A stretch of DNA of 64,000 nt. Source: Azospirillum cavernae. GTDB lineage: Bacteria; Pseudomonadota; Alphaproteobacteria; Azospirillales; Azospirillaceae. The notes under the pieces are model-generated. The model saw only the letters and a list, made by a program, of their open reading frames with translations. It was not told where the DNA came from and searched no databases. A program made the translations under genes and the position numbers. Below, one piece after another: positions 15,134 to 23,638 of this stretch. Location: positions 62,001 to 126,000 of the forward strand of contig NZ_QYUL01000004.1 in the NCBI RefSeq assembly GCF_003590795.1, given 5' to 3'. The first letter of the stretch is position 1. Every line of letters starts with the position of its first letter.

Positions 15134-15486
15134 CCATCATCGTCTGCACCTACCAGCGCCAGGACGGCCACAGCGTTGTCCTGATCCAGCATGGCCGGAT
15201 CGAAACGGGGCACGCGCTGTGTCCGGCGATCTACCCGGTGGACCAGTTGCTCCAGCCGGGCGTCCTGCCATGGTCCACAGGGTCTTTTCCAACCTCAAGA
15301 CCTGGGCGCTCGGCGTCTATCACGGCCTGCGGCCAAAGCCATCTTCAGGCCTACCTCGACGAATTCGTCTTCCGATTCAACCGGCGGTCAACTCCACACG
15401 CAGCCTTCCGATCCTTCCTCGGGATCGCCATCGCCAAAAAACCCGCAACTTACAATATGTTGATTGCACTGGACGCTCATGGATAA
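15130..15486 (+). pseudogene. Hypothetical gene truncated by an IS1595-type fragment
   Basis: ATG 15130 overlaps the previous stop. The first 45 residues (MTIIVCTYQRQDGHSVVLIQ and on) look native to the element. From about 15268 the sequence is transposase-derived, so the reading frame to 15486 is a chimera. Confidence 0.5.
15268..15475 (+). mobile_element. IS1595-family transposase C-terminal fragment
   Basis: Two frames together give the typical end of IS1595-type transposases: VHRVFSNLKTWALGVYHGLR (frame 1), then, after a shift near 15335, HLQAYLDEFVFRFNRR, followed by HAAFRSFLGIAIAKKPATYN. The catalytic core upstream is missing. It marks the left edge of the AT-rich cargo patch. Confidence 0.75.
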
Positions 15487-15517
15487 GCCATATCAGATAA
15501 ATGATAATAAAAAGATT

Positions 15518-16003
15518 TTATTTCCCTCCTTCCGCCGAAGCCGTCTTTTGATTACAGACTAGACTAAGTTTTACCTGAAGAATATCGTCATATTCTTTTC
15601 GGAATACTAAATCAGAATTCCGTATCTTCTGCATATCCTCGTATATATCCGAAATATGTTCTATAACTGTCACTATGTTATCTGGACCACCAATAGGAGC
15701 GCTGTAAATTTTCTTACTTACTATCGAATCTCTATCTTGATATTTCGTTTTCGGTAAAATATTAATGTAATTACTCTCTCCCATTTCCAATAATGGAAAA
15801 GTCATTTTGCATAATTCCGATCTAGAAGCTTTCGATGCCTCCACAAGAAAGTTGCTTCTTGTTTGATTTTTTGTCTCAGCTACAGAAATTTGGTTGACCC
15901 AATAAGCCACAACTGCTGCCATGATAGCGGCGATGACAGCAGCTAGACCCGCAGGTATATCTTTTTTTAGAAATCCCATCATCATCCCAAGAAACCTTAT
16001 CAT
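15518..16003 (-). CDS. Membrane-anchored hypothetical protein (161 aa), AT-rich cargo
   Basis: Starts MIRFLGMMMGFLKKDIPAGL with one transmembrane helix (residues about 17-38, GLAAVIAAIMAAVVAYWVNQ). The rest is probably periplasmic or extracellular and helical. No family recognised. It is the last of three minus-strand AT-rich genes and starts 42 bp after the stop of the preceding one. The first ATG has a weak binding site; an ATG at residue 7 is an alternative. Confidence 0.5.
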   Translation of the reverse strand: MIRFLGMMMGFLKKDIPAGLAAVIAAIMAAVVAYWVNQISVAETKNQTRSNFLVEASKASRSELCKMTFPLLEMGESNYINILPKTKYQDRDSIVSKKIYSAPIGGPDNIVTVIEHISDIYEDMQKIRNSDLVFRKEYDDILQVKLSLVCNQKTASAEGGK

Positions 16004-16045
16004 TATGCAGCGCCAATTCCGAATGATATCTGAATATTACTGTGC

Positions 16046-16654
16046 TTAGACAACGCTTATTCCCGGTACCGAAGAGTAATCGCGGCTTGTTTCGGCGGCA
16101 ACAAGAAGGTTATTTGTCCGAACTGATGATCTCATTCCATATATATCATAGATATCAGCCGTTCGTGGAGCCACCTCATAGGGACTTGACCCAGAGAAGA
16201 TTCGAGGTTGACCACTGCTAATGCGCCGCCATTCGTCAATCGGAAGGCGATGCGCACGATGCAGCGATATGTTATTGAATGCGTTAATATCAACTCTTCC
16301 ATTCTGCGATTTGTCCGAATCATTTAATAAGGCGATTCGTCCACTAGCAGGTTCTTCAACCGACCACAAAGTAGCAACAGAGAAAATCCCGATCATCGCC
16401 AAAAGAAGTGCCGGAATAAAAGCCTCTGCTTCCCTGGAAGTGAATGTCCCTGTACCAACAACAAGAAGTCCAGTAGCAAAACCAGCGGACTTCACAAAAT
16501 TTCGTCGGGAAATATCTAGGATGGGTGCTTTTGAAGAAGAGATAGAGCTTGGCTTATAGCTATGGAAAACCTCGTCAAACTCCCGAAGGGCTACTTTGTT
16601 TTGAAGCATTGCGATGGGAAAGCTTGCAACCCTTTTTGTTTCGAGCATCATCAT
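16046..16654 (-). CDS. Tat-type exported hypothetical protein (202 aa), AT-rich cargo
   Basis: The start is the first of three successive ATGs at 16654, five bases behind GAGG. A late but clear twin-arginine motif, SRRNFVKSAGFATGLLVVG, begins near residue 49, after an unusually long hydrophilic lead, and is followed by a second hydrophobic stretch (AFIPALLLAMIGIFSVATLW). The C-terminal 110 residues are polar with many Ser/Arg/Asn. No catalytic motif is recognised. Confidence 0.5.
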   Translation of the reverse strand: MMMLETKRVASFPIAMLQNKVALREFDEVFHSYKPSSISSSKAPILDISRRNFVKSAGFATGLLVVGTGTFTSREAEAFIPALLLAMIGIFSVATLWSVEEPASGRIALLNDSDKSQNGRVDINAFNNISLHRAHRLPIDEWRRISSGQPRIFSGSSPYEVAPRTADIYDIYGMRSSVRTNNLLVAAETSRDYSSVPGISVV

Positions 16655-16825
16655 AAATCAACCTCAATTTTTAGTTTTGAGCGATTTGCGTCAAAAAATG
16701 GTAAATCATATGCCAGAAAGAATCAACAGGCTATGCGATATCCACCCAACCGCCTTGAAATTTATATGCCCACAAACTAAATAACTTTAGGGTGTTTTTG
16801 TCGTTCTCCGCTTTCTTATTGGGAC

Positions 16826-17512
16826 CTATCGTTGAATTGCGGTAAAATTCTTAAAGGCTACCTTCGATCTTTTGAATGGGTCACCTTTAAAAAATACCCC
16901 TGGTTTCCCTACTGAATTTGGTGTATTTAAACGTATCGATCCGACCAAAACGCCATTTACGTAACCTCTTACAGTTTGTCCATAATGTATAATAGTCAGA
17001 TTATTTTCACCACTATTTATTGATGAACTCCGTTGCCAACCCGTCCAGTTTTTTTCTGATTCATATAGATACCATTGATCTTCAGAAACTCCAAAAAATC
17101 CGCCAATAAAGCGAAGCTCGACTGGCCGATCTGTGTCATTACTGATGCGATTCAATGATACCGTCAGCAAATAAGGCGCCTTCAGTACAGCATTATATTC
17201 AAAACTAGCATATGACCATGAGCTAGCCTGCCCGCCAGTAGCAGCGACAAACTCACCTTCTTTCCATTCTATTATATTTCCAGCTTCGATGCGCCATTGC
17301 TCGACGGGTTTCAGAAATATAGAAGCCTTTTCAGAAGGTTTCTTCGAGTAATAATTTAGTCCACCCCCTCCTATAGGCCTGCTTTCACAAGAAGATAAAA
17401 ATATTGCTGCGCTTATAAGAAATGAAAATAAAAATTTTTCTCCCGTGATAATAAAAATACTGCAAATTTTTTTATTTATGTTTTCTAATTTTTTGATATT
17501 CATAAGCATCAT
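16826..17512 (-). CDS. Putative lipoprotein with lectin-like beta domain (228 aa), AT-rich cargo
   Basis: ATG 17512 has TAGGAG five bases upstream. The N-terminus has a hydrophobic helix ending in a lipobox (SAAIFLSSC, Cys near residue 39), so the mature protein is likely lipid-anchored. The remainder is beta-rich with regularly spaced aromatic residues (WSYASFEYNAVLKAPYLLTV, NLTIIHYGQTVRGYVNGVLV), as in laminin-G/concanavalin-like or DUF1080-type folds. The fold assignment is tentative. With the two exported neighbours it may form a cell-surface assembly. Confidence 0.5.
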   Translation of the reverse strand: MMLMNIKKLENINKKICSIFIITGEKFLFSFLISAAIFLSSCESRPIGGGGLNYYSKKPSEKASIFLKPVEQWRIEAGNIIEWKEGEFVAATGGQASSWSYASFEYNAVLKAPYLLTVSLNRISNDTDRPVELRFIGGFFGVSEDQWYLYESEKNWTGWQRSSSINSGENNLTIIHYGQTVRGYVNGVLVGSIRLNTPNSVGKPGVFFKGDPFKRSKVAFKNFTAIQR

Positions 17513-18305
17513 TTGACTCCTAAAATTTTTTGCAAAACTGTCCAAGGATAAATCACAACCGTGCCATATAAATTTTCCCCTTTTTGCGAAAAAAATTGCA
17601 ACCGAAAAGCCTCTGTACGATTCTAAATCTCCTATTTTTCGAACGACCTGAGAATCAGAATACCTTTTTCAACGAGATTGATGGCTTCGTACAGCAGCAT
17701 ATCGACCTTAAGGTATCCACGCACCATAGAATTTTCACGAAAATAAATGGGCATCGTAGAATGAAATTTATATAGGTAAGAATTAGTATATTTTCTGAAA
17801 ACAACAGATAAATCTGAAATTATGGTGTAATAATTATAAAAAAATCGAGATAAAATCGAAATCGGATTTATAGCATTGATAGATAGCGCCAATTCAATGA
17901 AAATACATCAAAATCGGACGAATGGTTAACCGAACTCAATTATATTTCTAATAATTTCTTACCGATCTCTACGTCATCGCGCGCCAGAATGGGCGGATAG
18001 GGCGATCCAGGGAGGCGCTATAGCAGGCCGCCCACAGCCCGACGAGGACAGGGGGGCAGACGGGGAAGCAGCGTTACCATGGCAGGGTGCGCACCCCAAC
18101 GGCCCTGATGCAACGGCAGGCCAACGCACCACAGGACCTACCCCACCCGCGCGCCCTCTGGACGCGGGAGAGAGGGTGCCCCCAGCCCCATAGAGGGCCG
18201 ACAGCCTCCCCCACCCCAGGGCTGTTCAACGCTGATCTTTGGATGCTGACAGCGGTCGATGGGCTGGTAAAAAAGAGATTCCTTCGACGGCTTTTGTCTG
18301 AATCT
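17513..18305. other. AT-rich gap, no convincing gene
   Basis: From 17513 to about 17960 the sequence is about as AT-rich as the cargo genes. Short frames on both strands (around 17584-17892) overlap each other and lack binding sites, so I do not call them. From about 17970 the composition returns to GC-rich, and 18217-18342 looks like an insertion-sequence end. Confidence 0.4.
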
Positions 18306-18342
18306 ATGGCGGGCAACCATGCACGAGGGTTGACTGCCCTTG
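18217..18342. mobile_element. Possible insertion-sequence end or miniature element
   Basis: The segment starts CAGGGCTGTTCAAC (18217-18230) and ends GTTGACTGCCCTTG (18329-18342); the two are imperfect inverted repeats (12 of 14 with a one-base gap on each side). The 11-mer CAGGGCTGTTC also occurs near 10757 at the left edge of the other AT-rich patch. Size and ends suit a solo end or non-autonomous derivative of an ISAs1-type element. It overlaps the start of the next gene. Confidence 0.35.
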
Positions 18343-19007
18343 ATCCCGTCGCCGCCGCGTTGGCCTCCGTCAATCAGGCCGCCGCCCAGATCGGCGAACA
18401 GGCGACCGCCCAGGCCGCCGCTGCCCAGCAAGCCGCCGCCGCCACGGCGGTGCCGGCCGTCGCCAACACCCACGCCCTCGCCCCGGTTCAGCCGGGCAAG
18501 CGCCTCTCCATGGACGACGCCCTGGAGATGACCGGCATGGCGGTCGAGGCGTATCTGAACCTCACCGAGAGCGCCATTCAGGTCGGCAAGGTCGGCTTCC
18601 ACGAGAAGCTGGTCGTCGGCATCGACATCACCGAGGTCCAGCCGTTCTACGGCGTGTCGTGGGGCAACCCGGCCAAATATGGCCGCTCCTACGACCGCGT
18701 GCTCACGGTCGGCGGCGGCTCCTGGGCGCAGACGCTTCAGGCCGCCTCCGCCGACCCGGCCAAGGCGGGGTCGGAGTACATCTCCTACGAAATCCCGATG
18801 ACCGTGGTCGAGGCCGGCACCGTCATCGGCTTCAGCCCGAGCGTGACCAACGCCAAGGATTTCAAGGCGCTGGTCCAGCAGGCCAAGGCCCAGGGACTGA
18901 CCCGCATCAAGGTCGAGCTGACCCACAAGCTGAAGACCAACACCAAGGGCAAGTGGGGCAGCCTGATCTACAAGCTGGTCGGCGAATGGGAAGAGGACGG
19001 CGAGTAA
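18306..19007 (+). CDS. Conserved phage protein before the replication genes (233 aa)
   Basis: The ATG at 18306 lies inside the IS-like segment, so the first 12 residues may be foreign and the native start may have been lost; the frame is open to 18087. Residues 13-60 are an Ala/Gln-rich helix. The rest is an alpha/beta domain (KLVVGIDITEVQPFYGVSWG, YISYEIPMTVVEAG, TRIKVELTHKLKTNTKGKWG). Similar proteins sit beside polymerase genes in phages; a single-stranded DNA-binding role would fit the position but is not shown by any motif. A GAAA-loop hairpin follows the stop. Confidence 0.5.
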   Translation: MAGNHARGLTALDPVAAALASVNQAAAQIGEQATAQAAAAQQAAAATAVPAVANTHALAPVQPGKRLSMDDALEMTGMAVEAYLNLTESAIQVGKVGFHEKLVVGIDITEVQPFYGVSWGNPAKYGRSYDRVLTVGGGSWAQTLQAASADPAKAGSEYISYEIPMTVVEAGTVIGFSPSVTNAKDFKALVQQAKAQGLTRIKVELTHKLKTNTKGKWGSLIYKLVGEWEEDGE

Positions 19008-19018
19008 GGGCGGAACCG

Positions 19019-19040
19019 GGCGGGGTCGAAAGACCCCGCC
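19019..19040 (+). terminator. GAAA-tetraloop hairpin
   Basis: Nine-base perfect arms GGCGGGGTC and GACCCCGCC closed by GAAA, 11 bp after the 18306 gene. No U-tract follows, so it may be a processing or stability hairpin. Confidence 0.5.
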
Positions 19041-19058
19041 TCAACGGTGGAGTTGCCG

Positions 19059-19178
19059 ATGATCTCCTCTCACTTCTGGCACTCGTTCCTTGCCCATCCC
19101 CTCATGGCCGTTCTGCACCTCATCGGCGCTCGGCAAACGGGGGACTGGGTTCACGATCACCTCATCCGGGAGCCGTAA
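19059..19178 (+). CDS. Very small conserved-type phage protein (39 aa)
   Basis: ATG 19059 with GGTGGAG six bases upstream, ending one base before the exonuclease start. Sequence begins MISSHFWHSFLAHPLMAVLH and continues GARQTGDWVHDH. Small proteins with an AHPLM...GDWVHDH pattern occur in other alphaproteobacterial phage-like elements. Function unknown. Confidence 0.45.
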   Translation: MISSHFWHSFLAHPLMAVLHLIGARQTGDWVHDHLIREP

Positions 19179-19179
19179 G

Positions 19180-19938
19180 ATGATCCGCATCTATGACGGC
19201 AATCTCGTCGTCCGCCAGCGCCTGGAAACCGACACCACCGGGTTTTGCCTGCGCAACCTGTATCTGGAAGCGGCCAACCCCCACGGCGTCTTGGACATCT
19301 GGGTGTTCGACCACCCGGCGGGCAACGCCAAGCGCCGGGACATCTACCCCGACTACAAGGCCAACCGCGAACCGCCGGCCGAGGACGTGCAGGCGTTCAT
19401 GCGTCTCTGGCAGGAGATGGTGAGGCTGACCCCGGCCTTTTCCTGCATCGTCCCCGGCTATGAGGGGGACGACGTGATGGCCCACCTCGCGATCCGCTAC
19501 GCGGTCCAGCACCAGCAGACGGTGGAGGTGGTGACGCGAGACGCCGACATCCGGCAGCTCGAACAAATCCCCCGCATCACCGTCACCGCCCAATCCCTGA
19601 AGGATGTGCCGCCAAACCTGATCCGCCTCTACAAGGCGACGGTCGGCGACCCTTCGGACAACATCAAGGGTGTGCCTGGTTTCGGGGTGAAGACCTGGGA
19701 AGGCTGCGACAAGAGAGCGTTGCGCGACTGGTTCGAGGCCCCCTTCGACGCCGCCCCGCCGACCGATCTGCCGCCCAAATGCAAGAACGCCATGGCCGCA
19801 AACCCGGCGCACTTCCAGGCCCTCTACCGGCTGGTCGGCTTCCTGCCCATCGAGACCGAGCTGGTCAACCAGCACCTCGTCGCCGGGCGGCACGACCCGG
19901 ACGCCGTGGAAACCATGCTCGCCCAGTATCTCATGTGA
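19180..19938 (+). CDS. 5'-3' exonuclease (polymerase I N-terminal / flap nuclease type)
   Basis: ATG 19180 with GGGAG seven bases upstream; 252 residues. The family motifs are present: RRDIYPDYKANRE (arch/helix region), GYEGDDVMAHLA (metal-binding GxEADD motif with Gly for Ala), TRDADIRQL, and GDPSDNIKGVPGFGVKT (the helix-hairpin-helix and metal site GDxSDNxPGVPGxGxKT). The enzyme would remove RNA primers and flaps. It is a separate gene 7 bp before the polymerase gene, as in many phages, whereas bacteria fuse the two in PolA. Confidence 0.9.
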   Translation: MIRIYDGNLVVRQRLETDTTGFCLRNLYLEAANPHGVLDIWVFDHPAGNAKRRDIYPDYKANREPPAEDVQAFMRLWQEMVRLTPAFSCIVPGYEGDDVMAHLAIRYAVQHQQTVEVVTRDADIRQLEQIPRITVTAQSLKDVPPNLIRLYKATVGDPSDNIKGVPGFGVKTWEGCDKRALRDWFEAPFDAAPPTDLPPKCKNAMAANPAHFQALYRLVGFLPIETELVNQHLVAGRHDPDAVETMLAQYLM

Positions 19939-19945
19939 GGCCCGG

Positions 19946-22600
19946 ATGTCCGTCGCGTCCTGCAAGACGGTCCTGGTGGACCGCACGAACATCCACGTCC
20001 TGAAGCCGGTCATCATCGACCTCGTGTCAAAGGCCGCGTTGACCGGCCTCGACATCGAGACCCACGACGCCGACCGGCACGAGGGGCTGAACCGTTTCAT
20101 GCGGTGCGACGGCGACGGGCGCAAGGCGAAGAACCGCAAGCTGGTCTTCGACGCCCGCCGCACCACGGTCACGGGCCTGTCGCTCCACCCGGACGGCGCC
20201 GATTACGCCTTCTACTTCAACCTCGCCCACGCCGACGTGGAGAACCGCCTGACCTGGGCCGAGGTGAAAGAGGTGCTGGATGCCCGGCCCGCGACCGGCT
20301 ACTGGGTGATCCACAACGCCGCCTTCGAGCGGGTGATGATGCGCGCCGCGCTCGGCTACGACGTGACCCGCTATGTCTGCACCCTTCAGATGGCGGTGTC
20401 CGCCTACGGGCCGGACAATTACGACCTCAACCGCTTTTATGCCGCCGACTTCGCCCCCGTCCGGCCGCTGCTGTCCGACGCCCAGACGCTGTTCAGGACC
20501 TACAGCTACGGCGACGAGATGACCACGCCGCAGGCCGAGCTGTTCGCCAAGATCGTCGGCAAGGAGAGCGACGCCAGCTACTCCTACAACGGTTTGGTCC
20601 ATGGCGTCGCCTGGGGCTACGGCCTGAAGCAGGCGGTCAAGTCCTGGTTCGGCCACCAAATGTCCAGCTTCGCGGAAACCCTGGGCGAGAACGTCCATAT
20701 GGGCCAGCTCACCGGCGCCGAGGTCTCCGAATATGGGGCCGAGGACTCCTTCTGGTGCCTGAAGCTGTACCACCGGCTGCTGGACTTCATGCTGCGGGAC
20801 AACCCGCAGGCCGCCCAGGCGTATTTCACCCAGGAACTGCCGGCGGTCGAGGTCTTCGCCGACATGAATTACCAGGGCTGGCGCCTGAACCATCCCGCCG
20901 TCGAGGCCCGCCGCTTGGTCGAGCGGGTCGAGACCGCCAAAATTCTCCGTCAGCTCCGCGCCGCCTGCGCCGCGCTGCTCCCCTTCCCGGACGACCCCCA
21001 CGAACGGTTGGTGACGCACGAGAGTTGGTATGGGAAGTCGTGGGCGAAGAAACGCCGGGCCATCGAGAGCTGGGTCGCGCTGGGCGACAGCGCCGACGAC
21101 TGCACCGAGGTGACGCGGCTCGCCGGGTCGATGTCGGAGGGATGGTCGGGGGCCAAGACCAAGGGCGCCCTGAACGTCACCTACTGGCAGACCGCAAGGG
21201 CGCTCCTCTACGATCTGTGCCGGGAAAAGCCCATCGTCATCCAGGGCAAGGTCCAGTCCGACGCCGATTGCCGGGGCAAGCTGGTCATCCGCCTCCAGAA
21301 ACGGATCAAGGAGGAGGGGGAAAGCCCGGAGACCACGGCCAAGCTGGCGATCATCGCCAGCCTGTCGGCCCTGGCCTCCATCGAACAGCGCTCGAAGCTC
21401 TACATCGAGCCGTACCTGATGCTGTGCGACCCGGAGACGGGCCGCGTCTACCCGACGATTTCTTCCAAGCTGGCGACCCGGCGCATGGCGATGGAGACCC
21501 CGAACGGGATGCAGCTCGCCAAGCGTGGCGAGTCGGTGTTCGTCCGGGGCTTCTTCCTCGCCGACAACGACCGCGAGGTCCAGGTGTCCGAGGACTGGTC
21601 GAGCATCGAGCTGGTCACGATTGGCGAGATGTCCCAGGACCCCGAATTCAAACGGGTGTTCGGCCAGCTCCCCTATGAGGATCTGCATCTGGGCGCCGCC
21701 GCCGACGCCCTGGCCGTCGTCATTCCCGAGATGAACGAGGAGCTGCTGAAGGCGCTCGACGGCCTGGACGTGGCCGCCGTCCAGGCCATCAACCCGCGCA
21801 TCCTGATGAACCGGGCGGGCGAGGTGATGGAGCCGGCCAAGGCCAAGAAATACTGGCGCACCGAGGTCGGCAAGGGCAGCAACTTCAACTACTGGTACTC
21901 AGGCGCTTTGTCCACCGTGGGCGAGCGGCTGGGCTGGTCGCCCGACCAGATGTGGGAAGCGACCGACCGCTACCGGAACCGTTTCCAGACCGCCGAGGCG
22001 TGGCGCACCGACCTGATCGGCTTCGCCCGCCGCCACGGCTACGTCCAACTCCCGGACGGCCACCGCCGGGTGCGCTTCGAGGCGACCGACCATTGGGCCA
22101 CGGCGATGCGCCAGAAGTTCAGCCAACACCTGACGCAGAAGGGGCCGAACGACTTTTTCGCCAAGCTGCTGTCGGCGATCCAGCGCCGGGCCTGGAACCA
22201 GTCGGTCAACGCGATGATCCAGGGCACCTGCGCGGCGATGATGAAGCGCACCCTGGTCCGGCTGCACAAGGAGGCGCGGGCCACCGGCTGGTTCCGGCTG
22301 ATCGCCCCCATCCACGACGAGGTCGTGGCCTCGGTGAAGGTCAAGCACCTGCACGACTACATCCGCCTGAGCCGGGAGATCATGTGCGACCACCCCGACC
22401 TGTTCCCGACCCTGCCGCTGCACTGCACGGTGTCGGTGGGCAAGACCTTTGAACCCTTCGACGCCGTGAAGGCGCCGAAGGGGCAGATCGAACTGGACGA
22501 AGCGCCGAAGGTCGATTGGTTGCCGAGGGAGAAGTGGGGTAAGGTGCTGGGGCGCGATGAGGTGGATGCGGTGATGACCTACCTTGAAGGTGTGCGATGA
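19946..22600 (+). CDS. Phage-type family A DNA polymerase with 3'-5' exonuclease domain
   Basis: 884 residues. The exonuclease domain shows GLDIETHD (Exo I, D and E), VIHNAAFERVM (Exo II) and EYGAEDSFWCLK (Exo III, YxxxD). The polymerase domain has motif A as EDWSSIELV (DYSQIELR in PolA; the Asp is kept, the Arg after IEL is replaced by Val), motif B around the VGKGSNFNYWYSG segment, and motif C as IHDEVVAS. All metal ligands are therefore present and it should be active. A long insertion (about residues 340-460) with many charged residues separates the domains. It is the centre of the element's replication module and overlaps the DUF29 gene by 4 bp. Confidence 0.9.
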   Translation: MSVASCKTVLVDRTNIHVLKPVIIDLVSKAALTGLDIETHDADRHEGLNRFMRCDGDGRKAKNRKLVFDARRTTVTGLSLHPDGADYAFYFNLAHADVENRLTWAEVKEVLDARPATGYWVIHNAAFERVMMRAALGYDVTRYVCTLQMAVSAYGPDNYDLNRFYAADFAPVRPLLSDAQTLFRTYSYGDEMTTPQAELFAKIVGKESDASYSYNGLVHGVAWGYGLKQAVKSWFGHQMSSFAETLGENVHMGQLTGAEVSEYGAEDSFWCLKLYHRLLDFMLRDNPQAAQAYFTQELPAVEVFADMNYQGWRLNHPAVEARRLVERVETAKILRQLRAACAALLPFPDDPHERLVTHESWYGKSWAKKRRAIESWVALGDSADDCTEVTRLAGSMSEGWSGAKTKGALNVTYWQTARALLYDLCREKPIVIQGKVQSDADCRGKLVIRLQKRIKEEGESPETTAKLAIIASLSALASIEQRSKLYIEPYLMLCDPETGRVYPTISSKLATRRMAMETPNGMQLAKRGESVFVRGFFLADNDREVQVSEDWSSIELVTIGEMSQDPEFKRVFGQLPYEDLHLGAAADALAVVIPEMNEELLKALDGLDVAAVQAINPRILMNRAGEVMEPAKAKKYWRTEVGKGSNFNYWYSGALSTVGERLGWSPDQMWEATDRYRNRFQTAEAWRTDLIGFARRHGYVQLPDGHRRVRFEATDHWATAMRQKFSQHLTQKGPNDFFAKLLSAIQRRAWNQSVNAMIQGTCAAMMKRTLVRLHKEARATGWFRLIAPIHDEVVASVKVKHLHDYIRLSREIMCDHPDLFPTLPLHCTVSVGKTFEPFDAVKAPKGQIELDEAPKVDWLPREKWGKVLGRDEVDAVMTYLEGVR

Positions 22601-23031
22601 GCGATGCCCTTTACGAAACCGATTTCTACGCCTGGGCCAATCAGCAGGCGGCGCTGCTGCGCACCGGCAAGCTGACGCAGGCCGACATCGAGCACATCGC
22701 CGAGGAGATCGAGAGCATGGGCAAAGCCGAAAAGCGCGAACTCGTCAGTCGGCTGACCGTGCTGTTGCTTCATCTCCTGAAATGGCGCCACCAGCCGGAG
22801 CGGCGCGGCAAATCATGGAGCGCGTCCATTCGGGTGCAGCGCCGGGATTTGACCCGGCACCTCGCCGACAACCCGTCCCTGAAGGCGAAGCTGGACGAGA
22901 GCATCGCTGACGCCTACGGCGACGCGGTGATCCAGGCCGGCGCCGAAACCGACCTCCCGGAAGATGTGTTCCCGGTCGTCTGCCCCTGGTCCTTCGAGCA
23001 GATGATGGCTGAGGATTTCTGGCCGGAGTGA
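22597..23031 (+). CDS. DUF29 family protein
   Basis: ATG 22597 overlaps the polymerase stop (ATGA). 144 residues with the family's conserved path: YETDFYAWANQQAALLRTGK, IAEEIESMGKAEKRELVSRL, LLLHLLKWRHQPERRGKSW, and a C-terminal SFEQMMAEDFWPE. DUF29 proteins are frequent in cyanobacteria and alphaproteobacteria, often on mobile DNA; the activity is unknown. Its coupling to the polymerase gene is notable. Confidence 0.9.
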   Translation: MSDALYETDFYAWANQQAALLRTGKLTQADIEHIAEEIESMGKAEKRELVSRLTVLLLHLLKWRHQPERRGKSWSASIRVQRRDLTRHLADNPSLKAKLDESIADAYGDAVIQAGAETDLPEDVFPVVCPWSFEQMMAEDFWPE

Positions 23032-23074
23032 TTGAAGGGCATCGGGAAAGCGTCACGCCAGTTGTCTGGACAAT

Positions 23075-23091
23075 GAACGGCTTGGCCGTTC
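23075..23091 (+). terminator. Small hairpin
   Basis: Perfect seven-base arms GAACGGC and GCCGTTC with a TTG loop, 43 bp after the DUF29 stop. No U-tract follows, so termination is uncertain. Confidence 0.35.
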
Positions 23092-23194
23092 AAGTAGAAA
23101 AGATAGCAAAGCCCCCCTAACCCGGTCCCCGCTCCCCACTCACCCAAACCCTGGGCAGGATGTTTCCACAGCATCCACAACGCCCAGGGCCAGC

Positions 23195-23638
23195 ATGTCG
23201 TCCCACACCAACACCGGCGCCCAGGCGGAAGACGAGTTCGAGCGCCACTGGCAGAGCCAGGGCAAGGCCGCTCACCTTCTCCGCTTCCGGGACAACAAGG
23301 ACATCCGGGGCCTGAATCGGGGCAAGGCGCTGGCCGCCTTCAAGCAGCCCTCCGACTACCTTCTCACCCACCAGGGCGTCACGCTGTACGCCGAGGTGAA
23401 GTCCAGCGCCCACCCAACCGCCTTCGCCTTCGGCCTGATCGCGCCCTACCAGCTCGGCAGCGCCGAGCGGATCGTCGTGGCCGGTGGCCGGTACGACTTC
23501 TTCGTCCGCCGCCTGCATCCCACCGAAGGCCGCTGGTTCCGTCTCCCCGCCCGCGTGGTTCTGAGCCACCCCCGCCGGTCCATGTCCTGGACCGAGCTGC
23601 AACCCCATGCCGTCGAGATCCCATGCCGCACTACATGA
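23195..23638 (+). CDS. PD-(D/E)XK-like nuclease, possible Holliday junction resolvase
   Basis: ATG 23195; 147 residues. A core PSDYLLTHQGVTLYAEVKSS supplies the Asp and the ExK triad of the PD-(D/E)XK fold, preceded by a helix with EDEFERHW and followed by the Gln-containing segment IAPYQLGSAERIV, the layout of RecU/Hjc-like and VRR-type nucleases. In phage modules such enzymes resolve recombination intermediates. It overlaps the downstream exonuclease gene by 16 bp. The exact subfamily is not certain. Confidence 0.65.
   Translation: MSSHTNTGAQAEDEFERHWQSQGKAAHLLRFRDNKDIRGLNRGKALAAFKQPSDYLLTHQGVTLYAEVKSSAHPTAFAFGLIAPYQLGSAERIVVAGGRYDFFVRRLHPTEGRWFRLPARVVLSHPRRSMSWTELQPHAVEIPCRTT

Noticed and set aside
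17584..17892. Short AT-rich frames on both strands
   Set aside because: They overlap each other, lack binding sites and have no family similarity; probably chance in AT-rich DNA.
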